Shown piece by piece: positions 1-6,642 of a stretch of DNA of 15,698 nucleotides (positions are counted from its first letter, which is position 1; every line of letters starts with the position of its first letter). The position numbers were made by a program, and so were the translations under genes. The DNA is from Alphaproteobacteria bacterium UBA6062 (GTDB taxonomy: Bacteria; Pseudomonadota; Alphaproteobacteria; Sneathiellales; Sneathiellaceae). Below the pieces are notes generated by a model that had not been told where the DNA came from, did not search any database, and worked only from the letters and a program-made list of their open reading frames with translations. The DNA lies in assembly GCA_002428885.1 (NCBI GenBank), contig DIYE01000369.1, positions 1 to 15,698 on the forward strand, read 5' to 3'.

Positions 1-30
1 TAGCGACCTCTTCCAAAGCTTAACACCTCA

Positions 31-53
31 CAGGGGCGGTTTAAAACCGCCCC
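31..53. terminator. GC-rich hairpin, possible terminator of an upstream gene
   Basis: An 8-bp GC-rich stem (AGGGGCGG / CCGCCCCT, 32-54 within a base) encloses an AT-rich loop, TTTAAAA, that can itself partly pair. No clear T-run follows on either strand; the plus-strand continuation is pyrimidine-rich (ACCTACCCCCTCCTCCTC). It is probably the end of a gene lying left of the window, but without a U-tract this is only a likely terminator. Confidence 0.4.
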
Positions 54-119
54 TGACCTACCCCCTCCTCCTCAGGCCCTTCGGTTCCTTTATTAGAGAA
101 CACAGACCAAAACACCCGC

Positions 120-141
120 TTTAGGATAAAATTATCCTAAA
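120..141. repeat. 10-bp perfect inverted repeat upstream of the secreted-protein gene
   Basis: The arms TTTAGGATAA (120-129) and TTATCCTAAA (132-141) are perfectly complementary with a 2-base spacer, AA. The symmetry and AT-rich ends suit an operator for a dimeric regulator. It lies about 95 bases upstream of the likely start at 237. It could also form an RNA hairpin if transcription starts further upstream. No regulator family is assigned. Confidence 0.5.
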
Positions 142-165
142 ACACAAAATACTCCTGTGAATATT

Positions 166-183
166 TATTGAACGATTTCAATA
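166..183. repeat. 7-bp inverted repeat, second palindrome of the 236-base leader
   Basis: The arms TATTGAA (166-172) and TTCAATA (177-183) are perfectly complementary around CGAT. Its centre is 44 bases from the centre of the 120-141 palindrome, about four helical turns, so both would lie on the same face of the DNA. The two sites differ in sequence, so they need not bind the same protein. No convincing -35/-10 pair was found between here and the gene. Confidence 0.4.
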
Positions 184-236
184 TTCTAATCGACACAACC
201 ATATCCATCACAACAACTTAAAGGAGATGATTGGAT

Positions 237-905
237 ATGGTGAGAAATTTCAACAAAATGGCTTTTGTCTTAAGCGGCGCACTCGCCGTTACCTTGACAG
301 GTACAGTCTTCATTCAGGATGCTGAGGCCCAGGGGAAAAAGCAGCAGCACCAGGTGAAGCAAGGAACCATCAATACTTTGGGGAATGCAGGCGGGGGCCA
401 TACTGGCGGTAAGGATGAAAAAGGAGTACCTTACGGAACACCAACCATCTCCCAAAAGCCGGGCACAAGAATAAATCTATATTACCGGCATGGGGTTATA
501 GGGGGTGTCAATCGATACGTTTTGAAGAATCCAACCACCGGGAACAGCATGGCCAAAGCAAAAATCGGCATGGACTGCGGGCCGGGAGGCAATGTGGAGA
601 TTCTTGCCATGACCCTGCTTTCCACCGGCGAGGTTGATTATGTGCAAATGGGGCTTGGCCCCAGTAAAGTTATCAAGGAAGCCCAGGTTCGACCCTTCAC
701 AAATCGTCAATTTGAAGATTTTGCCCTCATCATACTTGGTGACTCCTGGGAAGATGAGTTTCCGGAAGAGAATCTAAGAAACGGCAATCTTGAATTGAAG
801 TCGGAAGTCCAAGTCTGGGGTAAATGCCAGGGCGGCACCATTAAGTCGATAAAACAGTTTCTGCGCTTCAATACGACAATGGTGGATACAGACTATCCAA
901 ACTAA
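237..905 (+). CDS. Secreted protein of unknown function
   Basis: This 222-residue protein is not one I recognise. A signal peptide is clear: basic N-terminus (R3, K7), a hydrophobic stretch at about 8-26, and a cleavage site after Ala-Glu-Ala (29-31), so the mature protein is exported. The mature N-terminus is basic and glutamine/glycine-rich (GKKQQHQ, then AGGGHTGG near 51-58) and looks disordered. Residues about 78-215 look folded and contain only two cysteines, C114 (in MDCGPGG) and C197 (in WGKCQGG), both beside glycines; they could form a disulfide in the periplasm. I chose the ATG at 237 because AAGGAGA at 221-227 is well spaced for it; an in-frame TTG at 231 is too close. Codon choice looks more AT-rich than in the neighbours. 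It stands alone between a leader with two palindromes and a terminator hairpin, so it is probably monocistronic. Confidence 0.75.
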   Translation: MVRNFNKMAFVLSGALAVTLTGTVFIQDAEAQGKKQQHQVKQGTINTLGNAGGGHTGGKDEKGVPYGTPTISQKPGTRINLYYRHGVIGGVNRYVLKNPTTGNSMAKAKIGMDCGPGGNVEILAMTLLSTGEVDYVQMGLGPSKVIKEAQVRPFTNRQFEDFALIILGDSWEDEFPEENLRNGNLELKSEVQVWGKCQGGTIKSIKQFLRFNTTMVDTDYPN

Positions 906-916
906 CACAGCTTTTT

Positions 917-936
917 GAGGCGGCTCAGGCCGCCTC
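917..936 (+). terminator. Intrinsic terminator between convergent genes
   Basis: A perfect 8-bp stem, GAGGCGGC / GCCGCCTC, with loop TCAG lies 11 bases past the stop of the secreted-protein gene. TTCTCT follows on the plus strand, a weak U-tract. It lies between two converging genes and may also slow the polymerase coming from the minus-strand speE-like gene, although on that strand the hairpin is followed by A residues. Confidence 0.6.
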
Positions 937-940
937 TTCT

Positions 941-1828
941 CTAAAAGCCAAGATTTTTACGCCACCAGGTCGGCAGGGCAAAAGATCCTTTATGAAGATC
1001 CGCGTTATAGTGCCGCCCTTCATAAACCTTCACCGGATTGGAATAATCGTGCCCGTCCCGGCTATACAGGAAGAAGCCGAACTCTGCTGCCGGATAGAGC
1101 TGCACGATGGACCGATAACCGGAGACATGGGGAAGCAGCTTCTTTGATTGCATGATAGTGACCAGATTCTGGTCTTTATCGCCGCATAACTCCTGCAGGA
1201 AATAAGCCCGGTCTTTACCCATAAAAATGCTGTCGCTATCCAGAACCACACCTGTTTCCGTGATACAGGCTGAAAAATTCTCACAAAACTCTTCGGTGAA
1301 GACCGTGGAGGACGGTCCGACCGGTTCGCTCAAATCCAGGATGATCAGATCAAACTGATCTCCGCCCGCCCGCGCTTTTCGCATATAATCCGCCGCGTCC
1401 CCGATGATAAGCTCGACCCGCGGATCGTTATAGTCACCATTGATCGCCAGATATTCCTTTGACAGCTCAACGACCCGTTCGTCGATTTCCACCATCACCA
1501 CACGGCTTACAAAATCGTGGACCAGCACTTCGCGCAGGATACCGCCGTCACCGCCGCCAACGATCAGCACACTCGCGGCTTGTCTTTCCCGCCCGAGAAG
1601 CGGCACATGCACCGCCATTTCATGATACATGAACTCATCGGCATGAGAGGCCTGAACGAGGCCGTCCAGCGTCAACACCCGGCCAAAGCTTTCATGCTCA
1701 AAAATCTCGATTTTCTGATAAGGGCTTTGCTCCTCATGCAGCTTTTTCATATCGAGCGCATGGGTAAAGGCTATGCCTTCGGTTTCCTCGTGCCACCAGT
1801 TACGGCTTATTTCACTGACTTTAGTCAT
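941..1828 (-). CDS. speE: Spermidine synthase-family aminopropyltransferase with variant active site
   Basis: The family transfers an aminopropyl group from decarboxylated S-adenosylmethionine to a diamine, usually putrescine, to make spermidine in the cytoplasm. The 295-residue length is normal. Visible family features are SPYQKIEIFEHESFGRVLTL near 35-54, DGLVQ..HADEFMYHEM, the nucleotide motif GGGDGG (91-96), MVEIDERVVELSK, GDAADYM and a C-terminal YYNADLH..SFALP. Three substrate-pocket motifs depart from the usual form: the DxxD loop reads D165-L-S-E168, the V-x-Q segment after strand 5 reads LDSDS, and the usual YPGGxW reads YPAAEFGF. The product may therefore not be spermidine. I prefer the ATG at 1828 over the TTG directly before it. 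It lies 15 bases after the phosphatase stop codon and is probably co-transcribed with it. No AdoMet decarboxylase gene (speD) is in the window. Confidence 0.88.
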   Translation of the reverse strand: MTKVSEISRNWWHEETEGIAFTHALDMKKLHEEQSPYQKIEIFEHESFGRVLTLDGLVQASHADEFMYHEMAVHVPLLGRERQAASVLIVGGGDGGILREVLVHDFVSRVVMVEIDERVVELSKEYLAINGDYNDPRVELIIGDAADYMRKARAGGDQFDLIILDLSEPVGPSSTVFTEEFCENFSACITETGVVLDSDSIFMGKDRAYFLQELCGDKDQNLVTIMQSKKLLPHVSGYRSIVQLYPAAEFGFFLYSRDGHDYSNPVKVYEGRHYNADLHKGSFALPTWWRKNLGF

Positions 1829-1843
1829 CAAAAATCCCGATCT

Positions 1844-2329
1844 TTACTCGGCCTGATCAGCCAAATCCGTCTTACAAATATGATCCAGCAGAGCTTCGGC
1901 AGCAGGCTCCAATAGGTCAAATACATGATCATAATCCTCAAGTTCCCCATAGTAGGGGTCGGGAACTTCTTCTTCGCCGGTATCGCCAAAATCCAGCATC
2001 CTGAACAATTTTGCCTTGCCTGACACGGGCTTCATCCGCTCCAGATTGGCTAAATTGCTGTTATCCATGGCCAGGATATAGTCAAAAGCTTCGAAATCTT
2101 CCGGTGCGGCCTGCCGGGCCCTGAGATCTGACATCCTGTATCCACGCGTTTGCCCGACCAGTTGAGCCCGCTCATCCGGTGGATTACCAACATGCCAGGC
2201 CCCTGTTCCTGCACTATCCGTTTGAATTTTTGTCTCCAGCCGTCGGATCTTAACCAGATCACGGAAAACCGCTTCCGCCGACGGTGAACGGCAGATATTG
2301 CCAAGACAGACAAATAGAACCCTGATCAT
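1844..2329 (-). CDS. Low-molecular-weight protein tyrosine phosphatase
   Basis: Cytoplasmic cysteine-dependent phosphatase of 161 residues, the normal family length. The signature loop near the N-terminus is C8-LGNIC-R14-S-P, where C8 is the nucleophile and R14 binds phosphate. The general acid is D124 in the family's D-P-Y-Y motif (124-127). Members act on phosphotyrosine proteins such as tyrosine autokinases, or on small phosphoesters. The frame is open to 2362, but the ATG at 2329 puts the active site at its usual distance from the N-terminus and has GAGG 6-8 bases upstream. First gene of a two-gene unit with the speE-like gene and divergent from the dehydratase at 2396. No tyrosine kinase or polysaccharide genes are nearby, so the substrate is unknown. 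The arsenate-reductase branch of the superfamily is a less likely alternative because the DPYY motif is intact. Confidence 0.9.
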   Translation of the reverse strand: MIRVLFVCLGNICRSPSAEAVFRDLVKIRRLETKIQTDSAGTGAWHVGNPPDERAQLVGQTRGYRMSDLRARQAAPEDFEAFDYILAMDNSNLANLERMKPVSGKAKLFRMLDFGDTGEEEVPDPYYGELEDYDHVFDLLEPAAEALLDHICKTDLADQAE

Positions 2330-2395
2330 GCTATCCTCACTCTGGAACCATAGCGGCAACATATACAGATTATTGCGAAGGAGGCAAAAGCGGAA

Positions 2396-2692
2396 ATGAC
2401 GGAAAGGTTGGAGAAAGAACAGGCGGATGCTGAAATTGCAGCGCTGGAGGGATGGGAAAGATCAGAAAACCGCGATGCTATGGAGAAAAGCTATCGCTTC
2501 AAAAATTTCAATGAAGCCTTTGCCTTTATGACCCGGGTGGCCTTGATGGCCGAAAAAATGGACCATCATCCGGAATGGTTCAATGTCTATAATAGGGTTG
2601 ACGTTACCCTGACCACCCATGATGCCGGCGGCCTTAGCAAGAAGGACATCAAGCTGGCCCGCTTTATGGAAAAGACAGGCGATCCATCCTGA
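2396..2692 (+). CDS. phhB: Pterin-4a-carbinolamine dehydratase
   Basis: This 98-residue enzyme dehydrates 4a-hydroxytetrahydropterin to quinonoid dihydropterin, recycling the cofactor of aromatic amino acid hydroxylases. The family core is complete: M-D-H57-H58-P-E-W-F-N-V-Y-N (56-67) followed by T-T-H75, supplying the three histidines of the active site, then the C-terminal helix GLSKKDIKLARFMEK. The start at 2396 has a strong AAGGAGG at 2378-2384. No phenylalanine hydroxylase gene lies in the window, so its partner is elsewhere. In many bacteria a stand-alone copy is thought to serve molybdopterin or other pterin metabolism. It is divergent from the phosphatase (66-base gap) and convergent with the dehydrogenase at 2719. 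The 26-base gap to that gene shows no hairpin. Confidence 0.93.
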   Translation: MTERLEKEQADAEIAALEGWERSENRDAMEKSYRFKNFNEAFAFMTRVALMAEKMDHHPEWFNVYNRVDVTLTTHDAGGLSKKDIKLARFMEKTGDPS

Positions 2693-2718
2693 ACCGCCCG
2701 CCTGTTAAGCCTTAAATC

Positions 2719-3480
2719 TTATTTGGGTGCCATACGGATCGCGCCATCCAGACGGATGACTTCACCGTTCAGCATCTGGTTCTCACAAATATGCCTGGCA
2801 AGCGCGGCAAATTCAGAAGGCTCGCCCAACCGGCTCGGGAAAGGAACACTGGCACCAAGAGAATCCTGAACATCCTGCGGCAGGCTTTTCAAAAGCGGCG
2901 TACCAAAAATACCCGGTGCAATAGTCATAACACGAACGCCGACATTGGACAGGTCTCGCGCGATAGGAAGGGTCATACCAACGATACCCCCCTTTGACGC
3001 GGCATAGGCTGCCTGGCCGATCTGCCCGTCATATGCGGCAACAGAGGCTGTATTGACACAAACACCACGTTCGCCGCTGTCCATGGGATCAAGCTTGCTC
3101 ATGTCATCCGCAGCCCGGCGGATACAGTTAAAGGTACCGATCAGGTTAACACTGAGAACCTGTTCAAATTTTTCAAGCGGATGCATGCCTTTGCTGGAAA
3201 CGGTTTTCGCAGCAGGGCCGATACCGGCACAGTTAATCAGAATACGGGCCGGTCCTTGCGCCTCACGCGCTTTCGCAAAGGCCGCTTCGACCGACGCATC
3301 GTCGGAGACATTGACCGTTACGGCTGTTCCGCCGATTTCCTTAGCCATGTCTGCCGCGGCATCACCGTTCATATCAAAAATAGCGACCTTTGCACCGGCT
3401 TCTGCCAGAGCCCGGGCTGTTGCTGCTCCAAGACCGGAAGCGCCGCCGGTTACGATGGCGGATTTTCCGCTGATATCCAT
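2719..3480 (-). CDS. Short-chain 3-hydroxyacyl-CoA dehydrogenase (HSD17B10-like)
   Basis: NAD-dependent classical short-chain dehydrogenase of 253 residues. It has the cofactor motif TGGASGLG (11-18), an acidic D36 at the end of strand 2 favouring NAD over NADP, NCAG (83-86), the catalytic tetrad N112, S146, Y159 and K163 (YAASK), and an ending, NGEVIRLDGAIRM, that matches human type-2 3-hydroxyacyl-CoA dehydrogenase from memory. The segment ASKGGIVGMTLPIARDL is also shared with that enzyme. The likely role is oxidation of 3-hydroxyacyl-CoA or 2-methyl-3-hydroxybutyryl-CoA in fatty acid or isoleucine breakdown, in keeping with the CoA-transferase operon a few genes away. The ATG at 3480 has GGGAG 7 bases upstream; an in-frame start at 3501 adds only a non-conserved extension. 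It appears monocistronic. Confidence 0.9.
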   Translation of the reverse strand: MDISGKSAIVTGGASGLGAATARALAEAGAKVAIFDMNGDAAADMAKEIGGTAVTVNVSDDASVEAAFAKAREAQGPARILINCAGIGPAAKTVSSKGMHPLEKFEQVLSVNLIGTFNCIRRAADDMSKLDPMDSGERGVCVNTASVAAYDGQIGQAAYAASKGGIVGMTLPIARDLSNVGVRVMTIAPGIFGTPLLKSLPQDVQDSLGASVPFPSRLGEPSEFAALARHICENQMLNGEVIRLDGAIRMAPK

Positions 3481-3498
3481 GTTACATCTCCCGCTTAT

Positions 3499-3508
3499 CA
3501 AACGTTTG
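3499..3508. promoter_or_regulatory. Palindrome CAAACGTTTG upstream of the dehydrogenase
   Basis: A perfect 10-bp palindrome lies 19 bases upstream of the dehydrogenase start, inside the 124-base divergent gap shared with the DUF1232 gene. CAAAC/GTTTG half-sites recall sites of TetR-family fatty-acid regulators such as PsrA, but in those the half-sites are separated by a few bases and here they abut. It is a candidate operator only, and a 10-bp palindrome may be chance. Confidence 0.25.
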
Positions 3509-3604
3509 TTTTAAAAGTTTCTGATATCCTTTGCATACACGCCTGAACAGAAAAAAGAAAGCCTGTCCGTTGTAATTAAGGGCGACGTTCTCATATACAG
3601 GGCT

Positions 3605-3988
3605 ATGCAGGAAAAGGATGATGACACCTCCGCCTTTGATGCGGAAAAGATGGAAGCCGACAAGCGACTGGTCATGCGGGAGTTTGGTCAGAAACTGCGT
3701 GCCAATCTTGGGAAAATACCGTTTTCGGAAGATGTCACATCAGCTTTCTACTGTGCTATGGACGGGCAAACGCCGGCCTTTGTAAAAGCTGTCCTGTTTG
3801 GTGCTCTCGCCTATTTCATTATTCCTGCCGACGTTATCCCGGATTTTATCGCCGGTCTCGGCTTTACAGATGACGCCAGTGTCCTGGCTGCAGCCATTAC
3901 AACGGTTCAGAAAAACATCACCGATAAACATCGGGACAAGGCCAGAGACTTTTTGGAAAAACACGAGGAGCTTGAGGGTTCCGAATAA
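3605..3988 (+). CDS. DUF1232 / YkvA family small protein
   Basis: This 127-residue protein contains the DUF1232 core at about 59-100: a hydrophobic helix followed by the family signature I-P-A-D-V-I-P-D (73-80), G-F-T-D-D (86-90) and a second hydrophobic helix. The N-terminal 50 residues are charged and the C-terminus is acidic (EKHEELEGSE). Function is unknown in the family; the hydrophobic core suggests membrane association. The chosen ATG has only a weak ribosome site (CAGGG); an internal ATG at residue 16 is possible. Its TAA abuts the stop codon of the convergent transporter gene with no base between them, so there is no room for a terminator separating the two. Confidence 0.82.
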   Translation: MQEKDDDTSAFDAEKMEADKRLVMREFGQKLRANLGKIPFSEDVTSAFYCAMDGQTPAFVKAVLFGALAYFIIPADVIPDFIAGLGFTDDASVLAAAITTVQKNITDKHRDKARDFLEKHEELEGSE

Positions 3989-4921
3989 TCAGGTGTCGTT
4001 CAAGCCGTTTGGTTTCTCTGTTTTCCTCAGCCTGGCCTCCCGGCGGACAATATACAAGCTAGACCCCACAATGATGCTCGCCCCCAGCAGCATCCACCCT
4101 GTCGGCACCTCCTGAAAGATCAGAAAACCCAGGACCCCCGAAAAAACCAGCCGCATATAGTCAAACGGTGTAACAGCCGTGGCTTCCGCCACGCTGAGAG
4201 AACGGATAATACAGAAATTGGCGCCGGATCCAACAGACGCGGCAACAGCCAGAATAGCAAGCTGCTCCCAGGTTGGCGTTACCCAGACCTGGCTGGCCGG
4301 AACGAAAGCGACCAGACTGCCGATAACACCAAAATAAAACATGATAGTCGTCGGTGCTTCCGTCTTGCTGAGCTTCTTGAGAAAAACCGATACCAGGGCC
4401 ACCATAAATGCACCAAAGAGGGCAACAGCCGAGGCCAGACCGACTTCCGCATTGGACTGAACCATGACCAGCACACCGGCAAAACCGACCAAAGTTGCCA
4501 GCCAACGGCGCCAGCGAACGATTTCACCCAGAAACAGAACCGCCAGAACGATCAGAAAAAGAGGACGTGTAAACGTGAGTGCAACAGCATCTGCCAATGG
4601 CATATGGGTAATGGCGTAAAACATACACAGCATACCCGTAATACCGATCAGCGAACGCCCCAAATGCATCTTGAAGACCCGGGTCTGAAGAGACCCGAGA
4701 CCACGCCTGAAGACAAACGGCAAAACGGCCAATAAACCAAAAAACGCGCGGAGGAAACCAATTTGGAAACTATCCAGTTCCTGTCCCAGATATTTGATTC
4801 CAAGACTCATACAGGAAAACAGAAAACCGCCAAGGAGCATCCAGAACGCCCCTTGGGTGTTGTTGGGCATATTCTGCCAGAAGTCTCCCCATTTGCGACG
4901 ATGTGCCGCTATGACCGTCAC
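3989..4921 (-). CDS. EamA-family (drug/metabolite transporter) permease, second of a pair
   Basis: A 310-residue inner-membrane protein with about ten hydrophobic helices in two EamA repeats. Characteristic features are the first helix GAFWMLLGGFLFSCMSL, the helix 3-4 segment MPLADAVALTFTRPLF and the conserved FLGEIVRWRRW. Family members export amino acids, nucleotides or other metabolites; the substrate cannot be read from the sequence. The start is taken as the GTG at 4921, which overlaps the TGA of the upstream paralogue as GTGA and has AGGGAAGG just upstream, implying translational coupling. An ATG at 4870 (residue 18) is a possible later start, but its GGGGAG lies 14 bases away. The C-terminus is basic. 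It converges directly on the DUF1232 gene. Confidence 0.88.
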   Translation of the reverse strand: MTVIAAHRRKWGDFWQNMPNNTQGAFWMLLGGFLFSCMSLGIKYLGQELDSFQIGFLRAFFGLLAVLPFVFRRGLGSLQTRVFKMHLGRSLIGITGMLCMFYAITHMPLADAVALTFTRPLFLIVLAVLFLGEIVRWRRWLATLVGFAGVLVMVQSNAEVGLASAVALFGAFMVALVSVFLKKLSKTEAPTTIMFYFGVIGSLVAFVPASQVWVTPTWEQLAILAVAASVGSGANFCIIRSLSVAEATAVTPFDYMRLVFSGVLGFLIFQEVPTGWMLLGASIIVGSSLYIVRREARLRKTEKPNGLNDT

Positions 4922-5880
4922 TGCCCTTCCCTGACGCCGGTCGCCGCCCCTTTCGCATTCTCAGAGCTCTTGGCTCCTGATGGTGTTGCGTTCAGTTTGG
5001 ATTCCCGCATGGCAATATAAACGGAGGAGATAAAAATAACGGCGGCTCCGATCCAGACATAAAGATCCGGCTCCTGAGCGAAGAAAATAAAACCGATAAT
5101 CGCCGAGAAGACCAACCGGGAAAAATCGAACGGCAACACATAAGTCGCGTCAGCAATGGCAAAGGCGCGGGTAAAAAAGAGATGCCCGAGGGTGGCAAAA
5201 ATCCCCATTCCGATGACCAGGAATATCTGCTCCATATTTGGCATTTCCCAAACAAGAAGCGCCGGTACGAGAGACATGGGCAAAATAATAATCTGCGTCC
5301 AGGCAACGATGGAAGGTGTGCTTTCCGTTCCGGAGAGCATTTTCACACATGTAACGGAACAGGCCATGGTCGCCGCCGCAAAAATGGCGGCATAGGCGCC
5401 GGCATTCATCTCGATAATGCCCGGCCGAAGGATAATCATGGCGCCGACAAAGCCGACCAAAATCGCCATCCAGCGCCGGAACCGAACGACCTCTTTAAGG
5501 ATCAGGATCGCCAGCAAAGTGCCGAAAATCGGTGCGGTAAAATTTAAAGCAACAGCTTCAGCCAGCGGAATAATCGTGACGGCATAGAACCAGGCCACCA
5601 TGGATACAAAACCAAAGAAGCTGCGCACAAAAAACAGCATGGGGCGGTCGGTTTTAAGACCGGAGATCCCGTTTTTCATAAACCAGGGCGACAGAGCCAG
5701 AAGGCCGGCCAGATTCCGCAGAAAAACAATTTCAAAAACCGGCATACCGCTGTTGGACAGCTCTTTAATCAATCCGACGAGAACAGACAGAAAGGCACAT
5801 CCGATAATCATCAGGAAAGCGGCTTGAAGAGCGGCGGGAGCCTCCAAAAAAGGCTTTAGAATCACGTGGCGGGACGACAT
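4918..5880 (-). CDS. EamA-family (drug/metabolite transporter) permease, first of a pair
   Basis: A 320-residue ten-helix EamA permease paralogous to the gene after it. The same landmarks occur in the same order: an N-terminal helix AAFLMIIGCAFLSVLVGLIK, then IPLAEAVALNFTAPIF, then LKEVVRFRRWMAILVGFVG, the last two nearly identical in pattern to the neighbour. The pair therefore probably arose by tandem duplication and diverged. Paired EamA proteins may act alone or as a heterodimer; nothing here decides it. The substrate is unknown. The start ATG at 5880 has no good Shine-Dalgarno sequence, but a later methionine would delete part of the first helix. Its upstream gap contains the scoB terminator, so it is probably transcribed from its own promoter in 5881-5952. 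Confidence 0.88.
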   Translation of the reverse strand: MSSRHVILKPFLEAPAALQAAFLMIIGCAFLSVLVGLIKELSNSGMPVFEIVFLRNLAGLLALSPWFMKNGISGLKTDRPMLFFVRSFFGFVSMVAWFYAVTIIPLAEAVALNFTAPIFGTLLAILILKEVVRFRRWMAILVGFVGAMIILRPGIIEMNAGAYAAIFAAATMACSVTCVKMLSGTESTPSIVAWTQIIILPMSLVPALLVWEMPNMEQIFLVIGMGIFATLGHLFFTRAFAIADATYVLPFDFSRLVFSAIIGFIFFAQEPDLYVWIGAAVIFISSVYIAMRESKLNATPSGAKSSENAKGAATGVREGQ

Positions 5881-5952
5881 TGGTTTATGTTAGTTCGCAT
5901 GCTCACCAATGAAAAGTGCAATATTTGCAACCCTGCCCTGCGGGCAAAAATA

Positions 5953-5977
5953 AAGGGGCCGCAACAGGCGGCCCCTT
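5953..5977 (-). terminator. Intrinsic terminator of the scoA-scoB operon
   Basis: A perfect 10-bp stem (AAGGGGCCGC / GCGGCCCCTT on the plus strand) has a 5-base loop. Read on the minus strand, it is followed by TATTTTTGCCC, a good U-tract. It begins 22 bases after the scoB stop codon, the classic position for a rho-independent terminator. Confidence 0.88.
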
Positions 5978-5999
5978 CTGTCTTTTCAAGCAGAGAGAT

Positions 6000-6629
6000 T
6001 TATGCCACCAAAGTGGCTTCTGTCTTTTCCCGAACTTCTTCCATGGTGACATCCGGTGCCAGTTCCACCACTTTGAGGCCGCCTTCCACCACGTCAAAAA
6101 CACCAAGGCCGGTAATGATCCGATCGACTACTTTCTGGCCGGTCAGCGGCAGCGTACAGGATTTCAGAAGCTTAGATTCACCGGCTTTATTGGCGTGATC
6201 CATGATAATGACCACCCGCTTCACACCGGCCACCAGATCCATGGCTCCGCCCATACCCTTGACCAGTTTGCCCGGAATCATCCAGTTAGCAAGGTCACCT
6301 GTTTCGGACACTTCCATGGCACCAAGGATAGACAGCGCAATATGACCGCCACGGATCATGGCAAAACTATCGGCGGAGTTAAAATAGCTGGTACGGTCCA
6401 GTTCCGTGATTGTCTGCTTACCTGCATTGATCAGATCCGCATCAATTTCCGCTTCCGTCGGAAACGGTCCCATGCCGAGCATGCCGTTTTCCGATTGCAA
6501 GGTCACATCAACCCCTTCCGGAATATAGTTAGACACCAGTGTCGGAATACCAATCCCGAGATTCACATATGTACCATCTTCGAGTTCCTGAGCTGCACGG
6601 GCAGCCATCTGATTACGATCCCAAGGCAT
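6000..6629 (-). CDS. scoB: 3-oxoacid CoA-transferase subunit B
   Basis: Subunit B (209 residues, normal length) of succinyl-CoA:3-ketoacid CoA-transferase, which moves CoA between succinyl-CoA and acetoacetate and so links ketone bodies to the TCA cycle. The catalytic glutamate is E47 in the family motif S46-E-N-G49, preceded by the glycine-rich loop YVNLGIGIPTLV (21-32). Further conserved stretches are the AMIRGGH region, GMGGAMDLV and the C-terminal ITGLGVFDV. The ATG at 6629 has GAGGAG 8 bases upstream. The gap after scoA is 13 bases, so the two are co-translated subunits of one complex. AtoA of the acetoacetate/butyrate transferase is the nearest alternative; sequence alone does not strictly fix the acyl specificity. 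Confidence 0.93.
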   Translation of the reverse strand: MPWDRNQMAARAAQELEDGTYVNLGIGIPTLVSNYIPEGVDVTLQSENGMLGMGPFPTEAEIDADLINAGKQTITELDRTSYFNSADSFAMIRGGHIALSILGAMEVSETGDLANWMIPGKLVKGMGGAMDLVAGVKRVVIIMDHANKAGESKLLKSCTLPLTGQKVVDRIITGLGVFDVVEGGLKVVELAPDVTMEEVREKTEATLVA

Positions 6630-6642
6630 ATCCTATCTCCTC

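Noticed and set aside
1..230. Possible coding sequence at the left edge
   Set aside because: No frame of useful length with a ribosome site was found. The only structures are the hairpin at 32-54 and the two inverted repeats.
5917..5929. Palindrome TGCAA-TAT-TTGCA upstream of the first EamA gene
   Set aside because: Arms are only 5 bases and it does not line up with a convincing promoter. A chance occurrence in AT-rich DNA is more likely than an operator.
5934..5946. Short inverted repeat TGCCC-TGC-GGGCA followed by A-rich sequence
   Set aside because: It overlaps the tail region of the scoB terminator, has only 5-bp arms, and no T-run follows on either strand in the right place for a separate terminator.
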